Of a stretch of 64,000 nt of DNA, positions 9,275-17,204 are shown one piece after another. Location of the stretch: positions 12,003 to 76,002 of the forward strand of contig CAZMOK010000005.1 of NCBI GenBank assembly GCA_964567785.1. The letters are read 5' to 3'. The position numbers and the translations under genes are program-made. Position 1 is the first letter of the stretch, and each line of letters begins with the position of its first letter. Under the pieces are notes generated by a model. It worked only from the letters and a program-made list of their open reading frames with translations. It was not told where the DNA came from and made no database searches. Source of the DNA: CAZMOK01 sp964567785. Lineage in GTDB: Bacteria > Bacteroidota > Bacteroidia > Bacteroidales > JAGOPY01.

Positions 9275-10009
9275 TCAGTCAATAGGGAAGAAATCTTTCT
9301 TGCTTACACCGCAAACAGGGCAGAACCAGTCGTCAGGAATGTCTTCAAAGGCTGTTCCCGGAGCTATGCCTGAGTGAGGGTCACCTTCATCAGGGTCATA
9401 AATGTAACCGCATACTGCACATTGGTATTTTTTGGGTTCTGCCTTTGTTCTTTCTTCAGGCTCCTCTTCTTTTCCCTTCTCTATGTATTGCTTTTCAAGC
9501 TTATCGCCAACATAGGTGGGCGAGTTTTTCGGAGAAAGCCCTTTGATTACATCACGATAATAGGAATAGGTAAGCGAGACTTTGCTGTCATCCAGGATCG
9601 CAGCATCAACCACCCTCCCGATGAACAGTACATGGGTCCCTGTGTCCACTCTCTGTTCAAGCTCACATTCAATGTAAGCGAGCGTTTTATCAAGTAGTAT
9701 GGGAGTGCCCGTCTTCCCGGTCTTATAGTTTGCCTTCTCGAATTTACTAACTTCCCTGCCCGACTTGAACCCCCAGGGGCCAAGGAAATCAAGGTCCACA
9801 TCCTTTTCAAGGACTGAAATGGTAAAGGCCTTGAATTTTTCTATATATTCTGTTGTAAGGTTATCCTTATGGCTGGCCACTGCGAACCTGGGAGGGTCGG
9901 CAGTGATCTGGAAAACCGAATTAGAAACATGCCCGTTGTTACTTTTCTCATCTCCGGCGCTCACAACATAAAGCCCGTAGGTAATCTTAAAAAAGGTAGT
10001 AATATCCAC
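9275..10009 (-). CDS. Flavin reductase-rubredoxin fusion (high-molecular-weight rubredoxin type)
   Basis: 244 aa with two domains. Residues about 1-155 form an FMN-binding flavin reductase-like domain (YGLYVVSAGDEKSNNGHVSNS, FQITADPPRFAVA). After a charged linker (KEEEPEERTKAEPKK), residues about 192-244 form a rubredoxin with both iron-binding knuckles, CAVCGY and CPVCGV. The architecture matches Hrb of Moorella, which passes electrons from NAD(P)H to flavodiiron proteins that reduce O2 or NO. A cytosolic oxidative-defence role is inferred. No flavodiiron gene is present in the window. The start is GTG at 10009, as no upstream ATG fits the domain. Confidence 0.93.
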   Translation of the reverse strand: MDITTFFKITYGLYVVSAGDEKSNNGHVSNSVFQITADPPRFAVASHKDNLTTEYIEKFKAFTISVLEKDVDLDFLGPWGFKSGREVSKFEKANYKTGKTGTPILLDKTLAYIECELEQRVDTGTHVLFIGRVVDAAILDDSKVSLTYSYYRDVIKGLSPKNSPTYVGDKLEKQYIEKGKEEEPEERTKAEPKKYQCAVCGYIYDPDEGDPHSGIAPGTAFEDIPDDWFCPVCGVSKKDFFPID

Positions 10010-10051
10010 TTTGAAAGAAATTTTTAATTGGTTTTGTATTGCAAATTAAAA

Positions 10052-10086
10052 TAAAAAATGGGATACCCCGCAGGATATCCCATTTT
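10052..10086 (-). terminator. Intrinsic terminator after glutathione peroxidase gene
   Basis: A perfect 11-bp inverted repeat, AAAATGGGATA with TATCCCATTTT, has a 10-base loop. On the - strand it is followed by a T-rich run, 20 bases after the gpx stop. Confidence 0.8.
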
Positions 10087-10106
10087 GCATTTGCCTACTG
10101 TAACCA

Positions 10107-10676
10107 TCAACCTTTGATCCAGTCAACTATCTTATCATCGAAGGGCTTTACACCCGGTGTGGCAAAATCCACAAGGTTCCCGTCCTCATCTATCATGTAT
10201 TTCTGGAAGTTCCATTTTACTTTGGAATCCATCTTGCTATTCTTCTCAGCTTCTGTAAGCCATTCATACAAAGGATGCATGTCTTTGCCCTTTACCGATA
10301 TTTTGGCCATCATCGGAAATGTCACGCCATAATTTATCGTGCAGAATTCCTTGATCTGCTCGTTGGTGCCAGGTTCCTGTCCCATAAAATTATTGGCCGG
10401 GAAACCGACAATGGTAAAATCATCCCCTCCGTAAGTTTCAAAAAGTTTTTGAAGGTCTTCGTACTGTGGTGTGTATCCGCATTTTGATGCGGTGTTTACA
10501 ACCAGCACTTTCTTGCCCTTCAATTGAGCAAGGTCGTATTCACTACCGTCAATGGTGGTCACCTTGAAATCGTGAAAGTTCTTCATTTGATTGTTTTGTG
10601 CATTTAAGTTTACCTGCAAACCAAAAACAATAACTGCGATCAGTGTGATTGTCTTCATCATATTTGAATTTACCAT
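10107..10676 (-). CDS. Exported glutathione peroxidase family protein (Cys type)
   Basis: Thiol peroxidase of the GPx family, 189 aa, with an N-terminal signal peptide (MMKTITLIAVIVFGLQVNLNAQ), so probably periplasmic. The catalytic Cys lies in NTASKCGYTPQYEDL, where selenoproteins carry Sec. The Gln is in FPANNFMGQEPG, and the Trp-Asn pair in KWNFQKY, giving a complete Cys-Gln-Trp-Asn tetrad. Non-animal enzymes of this kind usually use thioredoxin-like reductants. Two thioredoxin-like exported proteins lie at 14873 and 15497, but no functional pairing is shown. It has its own terminator. I saw no good TAnnTTTG promoter directly upstream. Confidence 0.93.
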   Translation of the reverse strand: MVNSNMMKTITLIAVIVFGLQVNLNAQNNQMKNFHDFKVTTIDGSEYDLAQLKGKKVLVVNTASKCGYTPQYEDLQKLFETYGGDDFTIVGFPANNFMGQEPGTNEQIKEFCTINYGVTFPMMAKISVKGKDMHPLYEWLTEAEKNSKMDSKVKWNFQKYMIDEDGNLVDFATPGVKPFDDKIVDWIKG

Positions 10677-10756
10677 AGAAACAACTTCAGGCCTGCAATG
10701 TTCATGGCTACTGATAAATAGAGCGGCCGGGGCAAAACGATCTTCGATATAAATAC

Positions 10757-10764
10757 TACTTTTG
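10757..10764 (+). promoter_or_regulatory. sigma-AB -7 element of the MFS-like gene
   Basis: TACTTTTG fits TAnnTTTG and lies 13 bases before the ATG at 10778. Confidence 0.6.
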
Positions 10765-10777
10765 CATATTCACTCGA

Positions 10778-12106
10778 ATGGTAAGGTTTTCGCTACCGGA
10801 ACTCAACGCACAGGAAAAACGGGCTTTTCGTCTGCATTTTTTTTACCAGGTCATGCAGGGTGTAATCCTTGGTGTGCTGGCCATGAATGAGTTCGTGTTT
10901 ATCAAAAGCCTGCAGGGGACCAATTATCAACTTGGTTTCCTTTTCCAGTTCAGCATGATCGTTTTCACTTTCCTTATAGTGTTCAATGAACTCAGGAAAA
11001 GGATCAAAAACAAGCGGAAAATGCTGAGGGTAGTGGGGCTGGTAACCCGTCTGCCGCTTCTTTTGATATTCTTTTTTCCCGTAAGCCAGGAGGAATTCAC
11101 TTCAAGCCATTTTTATCACTACATATTCCTCGGGATCTTCCTGATCTATTATTTAGGAAATATTATGATCTTTCCGGCCATCAATGTGCTGCTTAAGACC
11201 AACTACCGCCACGAAAACTTCGGTAAGCTGTATAGCTACACAACATCTATCAACAAGCTGGTGACCATGGCTACGATCTTCTTTTACGGGCTGCTGCTTG
11301 ATATCGACAATTATGCTTTTACCTATGTCATACCACTGGCAGGTATTATGGGTTTAACTGCGGTCTTTGCCCTTTCCGGGATCGATTACAGCAGGATTGT
11401 GCAGACCCCGTCGGCAGGGTCGCTGAAAGATTCTGTGAGGACATCGGTTATGCGGATGGTGTCGATCCTGAAAAACAACAAGCCATACCTGCACTTTGAG
11501 ATCGGGTTCATGTTCTACGGCTTCTCATTCATGATAACAGTGGTGATCATCAATATTTTTTTCGAGGATGGACTGGGCCTGAATTACACAAGTGTGGCCT
11601 TTTACAAGAATGCCTATAACATACTGGCCATAATCCTTTTGCCGTTTGCAGGCAAGCTTCTTGGAAATATTGATCCAAGGAAGTTTGCCTCGATAACTTT
11701 CGGTTCCCTGATGATCTATACCCTTTTCCTGTTGCTTACCGACCTGTTCCCTTACCATACGGTTGTATGGAATATTTCATTCTATCCGCTTTTAATCGTT
11801 GCCTTTTTGTTCTATGGGGTTTTTGCTGCCACCATGGTGCTTCTGTGGAACATCGGCTCGGCCTATTTTTGCCGGCCCGAAGAGGCCGACGACTACCAGT
11901 CGGTACACCTGTCATTAACAGGGATAAGGGCCATCGTAGCGCCTGTTTTCGGTGTTTTCTTCTATGAACAGCTCGGGTTCAGGGGGACTTTCATCCTTGC
12001 CATTGTTTCACTGGCAATATCTGTTGGACTAATGAGATGGTCGTACGACAGGGACAAAAAAAGACTGGCCAAGGGGGCAGGCAAGGCACCCGCAACGACA
12101 GGTTAG
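10778..12106 (+). CDS. MFS-like integral membrane transporter
   Basis: 442 aa with about twelve predicted hydrophobic segments, for example VILGVLAMNEFVFI, FQFSMIVFTFLIVF, LIFFFPVS, FILAIVSLAISVGL. The two-half layout with a positively charged loop (RKRIKNKRKMLR) after the second or third segment is typical of the major facilitator superfamily. No substrate-specific motif was recognised. The start is set by an ATG 13 bases after a -7 element. The stop overlaps the convergent potassium-channel gene by 4 bases, so the two 3' ends interlock. Confidence 0.8.
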   Translation: MVRFSLPELNAQEKRAFRLHFFYQVMQGVILGVLAMNEFVFIKSLQGTNYQLGFLFQFSMIVFTFLIVFNELRKRIKNKRKMLRVVGLVTRLPLLLIFFFPVSQEEFTSSHFYHYIFLGIFLIYYLGNIMIFPAINVLLKTNYRHENFGKLYSYTTSINKLVTMATIFFYGLLLDIDNYAFTYVIPLAGIMGLTAVFALSGIDYSRIVQTPSAGSLKDSVRTSVMRMVSILKNNKPYLHFEIGFMFYGFSFMITVVIINIFFEDGLGLNYTSVAFYKNAYNILAIILLPFAGKLLGNIDPRKFASITFGSLMIYTLFLLLTDLFPYHTVVWNISFYPLLIVAFLFYGVFAATMVLLWNIGSAYFCRPEEADDYQSVHLSLTGIRAIVAPVFGVFFYEQLGFRGTFILAIVSLAISVGLMRWSYDRDKKRLAKGAGKAPATTG

Positions 12107-12933
12107 AGTTTTCTGCCGCACTTTTTGCAATAGCGGGCGTCCTCATCATGCTCTACGCTATGGCAGGAAGGGCATTCTTCCGGTTTTTCATCCGACATTC
12201 TTCTCACTTTTGATATTTCCACCGAGATTATGCCTGTTGGGACAGCTATTATTGAATAACCAATGATCATAATAATGGAGGCGATCATTTTTCCAAGTGC
12301 TGTTTCGGGCGAAATGTCGCCATAACCCACTGTTGTTAAAGTGACAATAGCCCAGTAAATGCTTTCCGGGATGTTATCGAATCCATGCTCGGGCCCTTCG
12401 ATGAGGTACATCATGGAGCCCATTATCACCACTATGGTAAGCACCGTCCAGAGAAATACGAAGATCTTGTGGCGGCTGTTCCTGAGCGATTGGGCCAGCT
12501 CACGGCCGGCACCCACGTAACGGGTCAGCTTCAGTATCCTGAATATCCTGAGAAGTCTCATTATCCTTATCACGATAAGGTACTGGCTGCCTACCAAAAA
12601 GATGCTGAGATAGGTAGGGAGAATGGCCAGGAAATCGATGATACCATAAAAACTGAAAATATACCGTGTCTTGGGTCTCCTGATCGTTATGATCCTTAAA
12701 AGGTATTCAAACGTGAACAAGATGGTAAAGAACCATTCTGCATATAAGAAATAAGTTCCATAACGGAGATTCAATACATGCACACTATCAAGGAAGACGA
12801 TAAAAACGCTTATAAGGATGGAGATAAGCAGGATCTCATCGAATACCTTCCCGGCAAGGGTATCAGTTTGAAAAATGATCTTATACCATTTTATTCTCCA
12901 ACGATTGCCTTTTTTCCGGTCAGAAACTGCCAT
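12103..12933 (-). CDS. Voltage-gated-type potassium channel with C-terminal zinc ribbon
   Basis: 276 aa, six-segment ion channel subunit in the inner membrane. An S4-like helix has regularly spaced arginines (VIRIMRLLRIFRILKLTRY, about 120-140). The pore loop carries the K+ selectivity filter TTVGYGD (about 195-201), followed by S6. After S6 a short linker ends in a zinc-ribbon knuckle pair, CPSC-x11-CKKCGRKL, at the extreme C-terminus. The family forms homotetramers gating K+ flux. The zinc ribbon is an unusual cytoplasmic appendage, possibly for assembly or sensing. Its 3' end overlaps the convergent MFS-like gene by 4 bases. Confidence 0.93.
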   Translation of the reverse strand: MAVSDRKKGNRWRIKWYKIIFQTDTLAGKVFDEILLISILISVFIVFLDSVHVLNLRYGTYFLYAEWFFTILFTFEYLLRIITIRRPKTRYIFSFYGIIDFLAILPTYLSIFLVGSQYLIVIRIMRLLRIFRILKLTRYVGAGRELAQSLRNSRHKIFVFLWTVLTIVVIMGSMMYLIEGPEHGFDNIPESIYWAIVTLTTVGYGDISPETALGKMIASIIMIIGYSIIAVPTGIISVEISKVRRMSDEKPEECPSCHSVEHDEDARYCKKCGRKL

Positions 12934-12978
12934 TTAACTTTTAGTTTTCTCAGGATTCAACCAATTTACAATAATTCT

Positions 12979-13740
12979 TCAGAACTTCTCGAAGATACCC
13001 AGACCGAAAAGGGCAAAATCATACTTTACGGGGTCCACTGGGTCGAGTTGCCTCAAGACACCGGTCAGTTCTTCGACTGCCTTCCAGTCGTTTTGCTTTC
13101 TCTTCAATATCCCTAATTTCCTGGCAACTGAGCCTGAATGAATGTCGAGCGGGCAGTGAAGATCCGAAGGACTGACCCCCTTCCATATCCCGAAATCCAC
13201 TCCATGATCATCCCTTCTTACCATCCACCTCAGAAACATGTTGATCCTTTTTGCAGTTGAGCCCTTCAGTGGGTCGGCAATGTGCTTCTTTGTCCGTGGA
13301 AGATGATCGAGCTCGAAAAAAATACCTTTAAAACAACTTATAACAGTGGCAATGTTGCTTTTGTTGAACAGCAGAAGATCTTCAAGTCCACCGTGGTTTC
13401 TGTATATGTTTTGTAACGACGTAAGAAAATAAATGCAGTCGTCACCATTGAAAGTCCTGTGATTAAAAGTCATAAAGGGCTTCAGGTCTGAAGGGGAGAA
13501 GCCTGAAATGAAATCATAGGGGCTGTTGTCCATCATTTCCAGGAGCTTTCTTGAATTGTTAAGGATGGTTACCCGCTGTCCCCAGGAAATAATTGCAGTG
13601 AGAAAACCGGATATCTCAATATCCTCTTTCCTTTTAAAGGAATGTGGAATTGAAACAGGATCGAGCTCAATAAAGTCGGGGTTGTTGTACTTCCTGTGCC
13701 TGCTTTCAAGTAACTCAATTATTTCCTTTGATAGATGCAA
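12979..13740 (-). CDS. TIGR02757 (DUF2400) family protein
   Basis: 253 aa conserved protein of Bacteroidota and some other phyla, matching TIGR02757 from memory: N-terminal YNNPDFIELDPVSIPHSF, the central WGQRVTILNNSRKLLEMMD, RINMFLRWMVRRDDHGVDFGIW, and PLDIHSGSVARKLGIL. The combination of helices with a late Asp resembles the HhH-GPD DNA-glycosylase fold, but no activity is established. The start codon is TTG at 13740, immediately before the conserved N-terminus. The downstream K+ channel gene is 45 bases away on the same strand; no functional link is evident. Confidence 0.85.
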   Translation of the reverse strand: MHLSKEIIELLESRHRKYNNPDFIELDPVSIPHSFKRKEDIEISGFLTAIISWGQRVTILNNSRKLLEMMDNSPYDFISGFSPSDLKPFMTFNHRTFNGDDCIYFLTSLQNIYRNHGGLEDLLLFNKSNIATVISCFKGIFFELDHLPRTKKHIADPLKGSTAKRINMFLRWMVRRDDHGVDFGIWKGVSPSDLHCPLDIHSGSVARKLGILKRKQNDWKAVEELTGVLRQLDPVDPVKYDFALFGLGIFEKF

Positions 13741-13797
13741 TTTCCTTTTTATTGAAAATGTTGATAAAAATCAGCGGTAAAAGTAATTGAATACTTT

Positions 13798-13805
13798 TAT
13801 TTTTG
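13798..13805 (+). promoter_or_regulatory. sigma-AB -7 element that decides the start of the small membrane protein
   Basis: TATTTTTG fits TAnnTTTG. It lies downstream of an in-frame TTG at 13787 and 20 bases before ATG 13826, so the ATG is the likelier start. Confidence 0.55.
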
Positions 13806-13825
13806 ATCTGTCCAGATACAACCTG

Positions 13826-14278
13826 ATGTTTCAGACACTCGAAAAGGTTTTTATTGTATTCCTGGTTGCCATAACAGGTATCTGGAAGGCTATACCCGTA
13901 GGATACCTGCTGAAACTCAATCCTGTGCTGGTAATGCTTGCTACCATTGCAGGGGCTTTTATCGGTGTTTTACTGATATACGGATTGGGCAAACAGATCA
14001 AAAAATACATATTGAAGCGGCTTGAAAAGAAAAGGAGGTTGCAAAAGAAATCAAAGAGGTTCAGCGCCATATTTGAAAAATACGGCCCCGCAGGTGTGGG
14101 ACTCATCAGCACACTGATCTTCGGACCAAATGTCACGATGGCCCTGGGCCTTGTTATTGTAAGATCTGACAGGAAGCTTCTTTTCTGGACACTGGCCGGC
14201 ACATTGATATGGTCGGTTATCCTGACACTTATTGCTTATAGCAGCATAGAATTATTCATTAAATTAACATCCAACTAA
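13826..14278 (+). CDS. Small multi-pass membrane protein, small multidrug export-like (PF06695-like)
   Basis: 150 aa from ATG 13826 (an in-frame TTG at 13787 would give 163 aa but lies upstream of the predicted promoter element). A re-entrant-looking N-terminal segment AITGIWKAIPVGYLLKLNP is followed by TM helices, a basic cytoplasmic stretch (KKYILKRLEKKRRLQKKSKR), and then EKYGPAGVGLISTLIFGPNVTMALGLVI, with two terminal helices. The GPAGxGLIS pattern resembles the small multidrug export / DedA-like families. The role of these proteins is poorly defined; lipid or ion transport are possibilities. The CoA-binding gene starts 10 bases downstream and is probably in the same operon. Confidence 0.75.
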   Translation: MFQTLEKVFIVFLVAITGIWKAIPVGYLLKLNPVLVMLATIAGAFIGVLLIYGLGKQIKKYILKRLEKKRRLQKKSKRFSAIFEKYGPAGVGLISTLIFGPNVTMALGLVIVRSDRKLLFWTLAGTLIWSVILTLIAYSSIELFIKLTSN

Positions 14279-14288
14279 AAAGGTCAAA

Positions 14289-14741
14289 ATGAACACAAAA
14301 GCCGAAATCGATTCAATACTGAACAGGAAAAAACTGGCTTTCGCAGGGGTTTCCGGTGATCCTAAGAAATTCAGCCGGGTAGTTTACAAAGAACTTAAGG
14401 ATAAGGGATACGAACTCTACCCTGTCAATCCAAAGCTGGATGAAGTTGAAGGTGACAAATGCTACAGGTCTGTGTCTGATTTACCGGAAGATGTAAAATG
14501 GGGCATACTGATGACCCCTAAGGCATCCACCCCTGACGTATTAAAGGAAGCAATAGACAAGGGGTTCGAAAGCATCTGGATACAGCAGGGGGCACATTCC
14601 CCTCAGGCCCTGGAAATGGCTGAAAATACCGGGATCAAACTGGTTTATAATAAATGCATCATGATGTTCGCATCACCGGTGAAGGGGGTTCATGCCTTCC
14701 ACCGTTTCCTGGCCAGGATCTTCGGAAAAGTACCCGCCTGA
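14289..14741 (+). CDS. CoA-binding domain protein (YccU-like)
   Basis: 150 aa soluble Rossmann-fold protein of the CoA_binding_2 family. Visible motifs: KKLAFAGVSGDPKKFSR (glycine-rich nucleotide-binding turn), GYELYPVNPKLDEVEGDKCY, and SIWIQQGAHSPQALEMAE, all standard for stand-alone succinyl-CoA-synthetase-alpha-like CoA-binding proteins. Function is unknown beyond CoA binding. It lies 10 bases after the small membrane protein gene. Its stop codon sits inside an inverted repeat (14738-14766) that begins a cluster of palindromic repeats. Confidence 0.9.
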   Translation: MNTKAEIDSILNRKKLAFAGVSGDPKKFSRVVYKELKDKGYELYPVNPKLDEVEGDKCYRSVSDLPEDVKWGILMTPKASTPDVLKEAIDKGFESIWIQQGAHSPQALEMAENTGIKLVYNKCIMMFASPVKGVHAFHRFLARIFGKVPA

Positions 14742-14870
14742 CAGTCATCCGATGAATTGCTGTCAGACTGGTTGTAAGACTGACGTTTTGTAAGAAGCCG
14801 GTAAATTATTCATCGGATGACTAAATGATTGAAGAAACCTCAAGCCACAGGGTAGTCATCCGATGAATTG
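14738..14870. repeat. Cluster of three palindromic repeats, unit gtcatccgatgaatt
   Basis: Unit 1 at 14744-14758, an inverted unit at about 14808-14821 (attcatcggatgac), and unit 3 at 14854-14868 identical to unit 1 and continuing ..gc. The core TCATC-C-GATGA is itself a palindrome. Unit 1 is also enclosed by the 7-bp inverted repeat CTGACAG/CTGTCAG (14738-14744 and 14760-14766). The cluster fills the space between two convergent genes, so it may form hairpins that end transcription from both sides, or be a dispersed repeat family. Confidence 0.8.
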
Positions 14871-14872
14871 CC

Positions 14873-15484
14873 TTATTTTTTGGCCTTGATAGAGCAACCG
14901 ATCGCCTTTGTTTCAGTTACTTCAGGCTTGTCGCCGTTAAGTAAGGCCATAACCGCATTCTCCACATACTTTTCGTCGGCGTCCGAGGCATCAGCGTAGT
15001 TATTATCAATAGCGCCGATATACTCAACCATCCAGCCCTTTTTGCCGTTGCTCAGTAAATAGATGTGAGGCGTGCGTGTAGCTCCGAATTCCGGATAAAC
15101 AGTTTGTTCCTCGTCGAAAAGGTATGGGAAAGTATATCCCTTTTCTTTGGAACGCTTTTGCATGTTCTCAAAGCTGTCTTCTTCATATACGGCAGGATCG
15201 TTCGGATTAATGGCAATTACAGGGAAGCCTTTCTCTGCAAATTTCTCGTCGAGGTCCATAATCCGTTGCTCGTAAGCTTTGGCGTAAGGACAATGGTTGC
15301 AGGTAAAGATCACAATGGCACCCTTGGAGTCATCGTAATCACTGAGTGAAATCCAGGTATTGTCAACGTTCTTCAGTTTGAAGTCATCAACCTTATCACC
15401 TATCTCATATCCTTTGTTGCCTGCCATGACATAGGTTCCGGCAAGAAAGAACAGCACCAGTAAGAAAGCTTTATTCATCTTCAT
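14873..15484 (-). CDS. Exported thioredoxin-fold protein (AhpC/TSA redoxin-like)
   Basis: 203 aa with a signal peptide (KAFLLVLFFLAGTYVMA). The mature part is a redoxin/peroxiredoxin-like domain: IGDKVDDFKLKNVDNTWISL, then VIFTCNHCPYAKAYEQRI, in which the active-site Cys pair is C-x2-C (CNHC), then FPVIAINPNDP and FPYLFDEEQ with the cis-Pro region near GATRTPHIYLL. This subgroup is annotated as thioredoxin family protein; periplasmic thiol-disulfide chemistry is inferred. It follows the TlpA-like gene by 12 bases, so the two form an operon. Confidence 0.88.
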   Translation of the reverse strand: MKMNKAFLLVLFFLAGTYVMAGNKGYEIGDKVDDFKLKNVDNTWISLSDYDDSKGAIVIFTCNHCPYAKAYEQRIMDLDEKFAEKGFPVIAINPNDPAVYEEDSFENMQKRSKEKGYTFPYLFDEEQTVYPEFGATRTPHIYLLSNGKKGWMVEYIGAIDNNYADASDADEKYVENAVMALLNGDKPEVTETKAIGCSIKAKK

Positions 15485-15496
15485 AGTTGTATAATT

Positions 15497-16048
15497 TTAT
15501 ATTAATGATTTTACAATTGATTCAAGTTCCGGGTAAGTGAATTCCTTTTCATAGAACATCCTTTCATCTCCTTTGTAAAAGAGGGTGGCAGGGATGGAAC
15601 CGGTCCATTTCTCTTCAACCCTGTTTATCCAGGAATTGGCATCGGGGTCGTTCAGCATGATAACTTCCGACTTTAAATTTTTCTGATTGATGAAAGGGAT
15701 AAGCTTCTTCTCTAGCTGGTTCCTGAAATCAAGACTGACCAGAAGCACCTTTACTTTTTGAGAGGAGAATTCACTGTTAATTTTTTCAAAGTAGGGCATT
15801 TCTTTTATGCAAGGCTTGCACCAGGAGGCCCAGAAATTTATGATGTAAAGAGTGTCATTATCTTTATAGAGCAATGGCTCAAAAGAGTCAAAATCGTAGA
15901 TTTTTATGTTTTGTCCTTTCAGGCTGACTGTTTCGATCGACACAGCTTTTTTTACTGCTGTTTCCTTTTTTTTATCTCCAACTGACTTACAGGCTGTCAG
16001 CATTACAAAGGAAGACAATAAGAGCACTACAAATCTATTCATACCCAA
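15497..16048 (-). CDS. TlpA-like thiol-disulfide oxidoreductase lipoprotein
   Basis: 183 aa. A lipoprotein signal ends at the lipobox LTAC (about residue 20). The thioredoxin fold has the active site WASWCKPC (C-x2-C) in IINFWASWCKPCIKEMPYFEKI, and the cis-Pro region near GSIPATLFY. TlpA/ResA-like proteins are membrane-anchored periplasmic reductants for cytochrome maturation or peroxidases. It is the first gene of a two-gene operon with the redoxin-like protein. No cytochrome biogenesis genes are in the window, so the partner is unknown. Confidence 0.92.
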   Translation of the reverse strand: MGMNRFVVLLLSSFVMLTACKSVGDKKKETAVKKAVSIETVSLKGQNIKIYDFDSFEPLLYKDNDTLYIINFWASWCKPCIKEMPYFEKINSEFSSQKVKVLLVSLDFRNQLEKKLIPFINQKNLKSEVIMLNDPDANSWINRVEEKWTGSIPATLFYKGDERMFYEKEFTYPELESIVKSLI

Positions 16049-16132
16049 TTTGATTGATCACCTAAACAAGGGATGATCCCCCTTTGTTCATAATCTCACA
16101 GTGTAATTGTGTTGTGAAAAGCCAAAAGCCGG

Positions 16133-17200
16133 TTAAAAGCCCAGCAGGAATCCTGCCGCCCCAACAAGAATTCCAACTATAAGATTGATCCCTTTCATTG
16201 TGAAGAAGCTTCTTTTGGATTCTGCCAGAAGGGGTATTGCTCCATGGCCGTCCTGTACAACTGAATTGGCCAGGAGGATTGAAAATGGGATATGCCCGCC
16301 GGCAAACAGGGTTATAAAGATGATATTGGGGCCTGATTGCGGGATGATCCCGATCAAAAGTGCAGCTAAAAGTATAAGAAGAGTATTTTGTTGCATCCAG
16401 TCTTCAAAATGCAGGTAGGTCATGAGCAACTGTATGGCGACAAGGGCCCCGAAGGTCCAAAGGAATATCCTGGGGATATGTCTTTTGATCGTATGTTTCC
16501 ACAGGTGGGAATCAATAAAGTGATCAGGAACTGTAACAACAATGAACAATCCTATTACGGTGGCGATAACAAAGGTGGTCCTTCTCCAGTCCCAGGAATC
16601 AGGTCCGAGTATTCCAAGTATAAGGAGGATCAGAAAAAGTACAAGACCGGTTATAAGCAGGGTCCTGACGAAGGTAATGTTTCTGAGTTGCGGTATTATT
16701 TCATCGGCTTCGAAACAATGGCATTCAGGGTGGTGATGTACTTTAAGGTGGTTTTCATCCAGTTTTACCAGGGTTTTGTTGCCGATTATGCCTTTCAGGA
16801 CAAAACCGGTCAGGATGGCAAGAATGAAGAGGATACCATTGACCATAAAAGCCTCTTTAGGGATCATCGAGAACATAATGAACGCTTCATCACCCGATGT
16901 TGCGATCATTGTTGTGTTGATCGACGCAAAGTTTATGACCTTATGTATATAAAGTGATACCGAAGTAAAGGAACCCAGGCAGCCGGGAATTATCCCCAGC
17001 AGGGCTGCCAGGATAATCTGAAAGCCGCGTTTCCGGTCCATCAGGCTGAGCCACCGGCCTTTACTGAGAACGGTTATATACTCGATGAGCAACAGCATCA
17101 TCAGGACGAAATAGGTAATCATGAGCGTTTCCAGGAAGACGTCCAGGAGCATCTCGCCAAAACCGGCGTCATGCGAATGACTGTGAATATGAAGCAGCAT
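16133..17200 (-). CDS. Putative manganese/heavy-metal exporter (10-TM, PF11449-like)
   Basis: 355 aa polytopic membrane protein. A His-rich N-terminus (LLHIHSHSHD) precedes TM helices. Family signatures are AALLGIIPGCLGSFTSVSLYIHK, ATSGDEAFIMFSMIP, and, in the mirrored second half, LLIGIIPQSGPNIIFITLFAGG and QDGHGAIPLLAESKRSF, an inverted-repeat topology. A cytosolic loop holds HHPECHCFEADE. Homologues are annotated as putative manganese transporters or arsenic-efflux-like proteins; the metal is not shown here. It starts 4 bases after queD, so they share a transcript. I saw no manganese riboswitch in front of that operon. Confidence 0.85.
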   Translation of the reverse strand: MLLHIHSHSHDAGFGEMLLDVFLETLMITYFVLMMLLLIEYITVLSKGRWLSLMDRKRGFQIILAALLGIIPGCLGSFTSVSLYIHKVINFASINTTMIATSGDEAFIMFSMIPKEAFMVNGILFILAILTGFVLKGIIGNKTLVKLDENHLKVHHHPECHCFEADEIIPQLRNITFVRTLLITGLVLFLILLILGILGPDSWDWRRTTFVIATVIGLFIVVTVPDHFIDSHLWKHTIKRHIPRIFLWTFGALVAIQLLMTYLHFEDWMQQNTLLILLAALLIGIIPQSGPNIIFITLFAGGHIPFSILLANSVVQDGHGAIPLLAESKRSFFTMKGINLIVGILVGAAGFLLGF

Positions 17201-17204
17201 GGTA

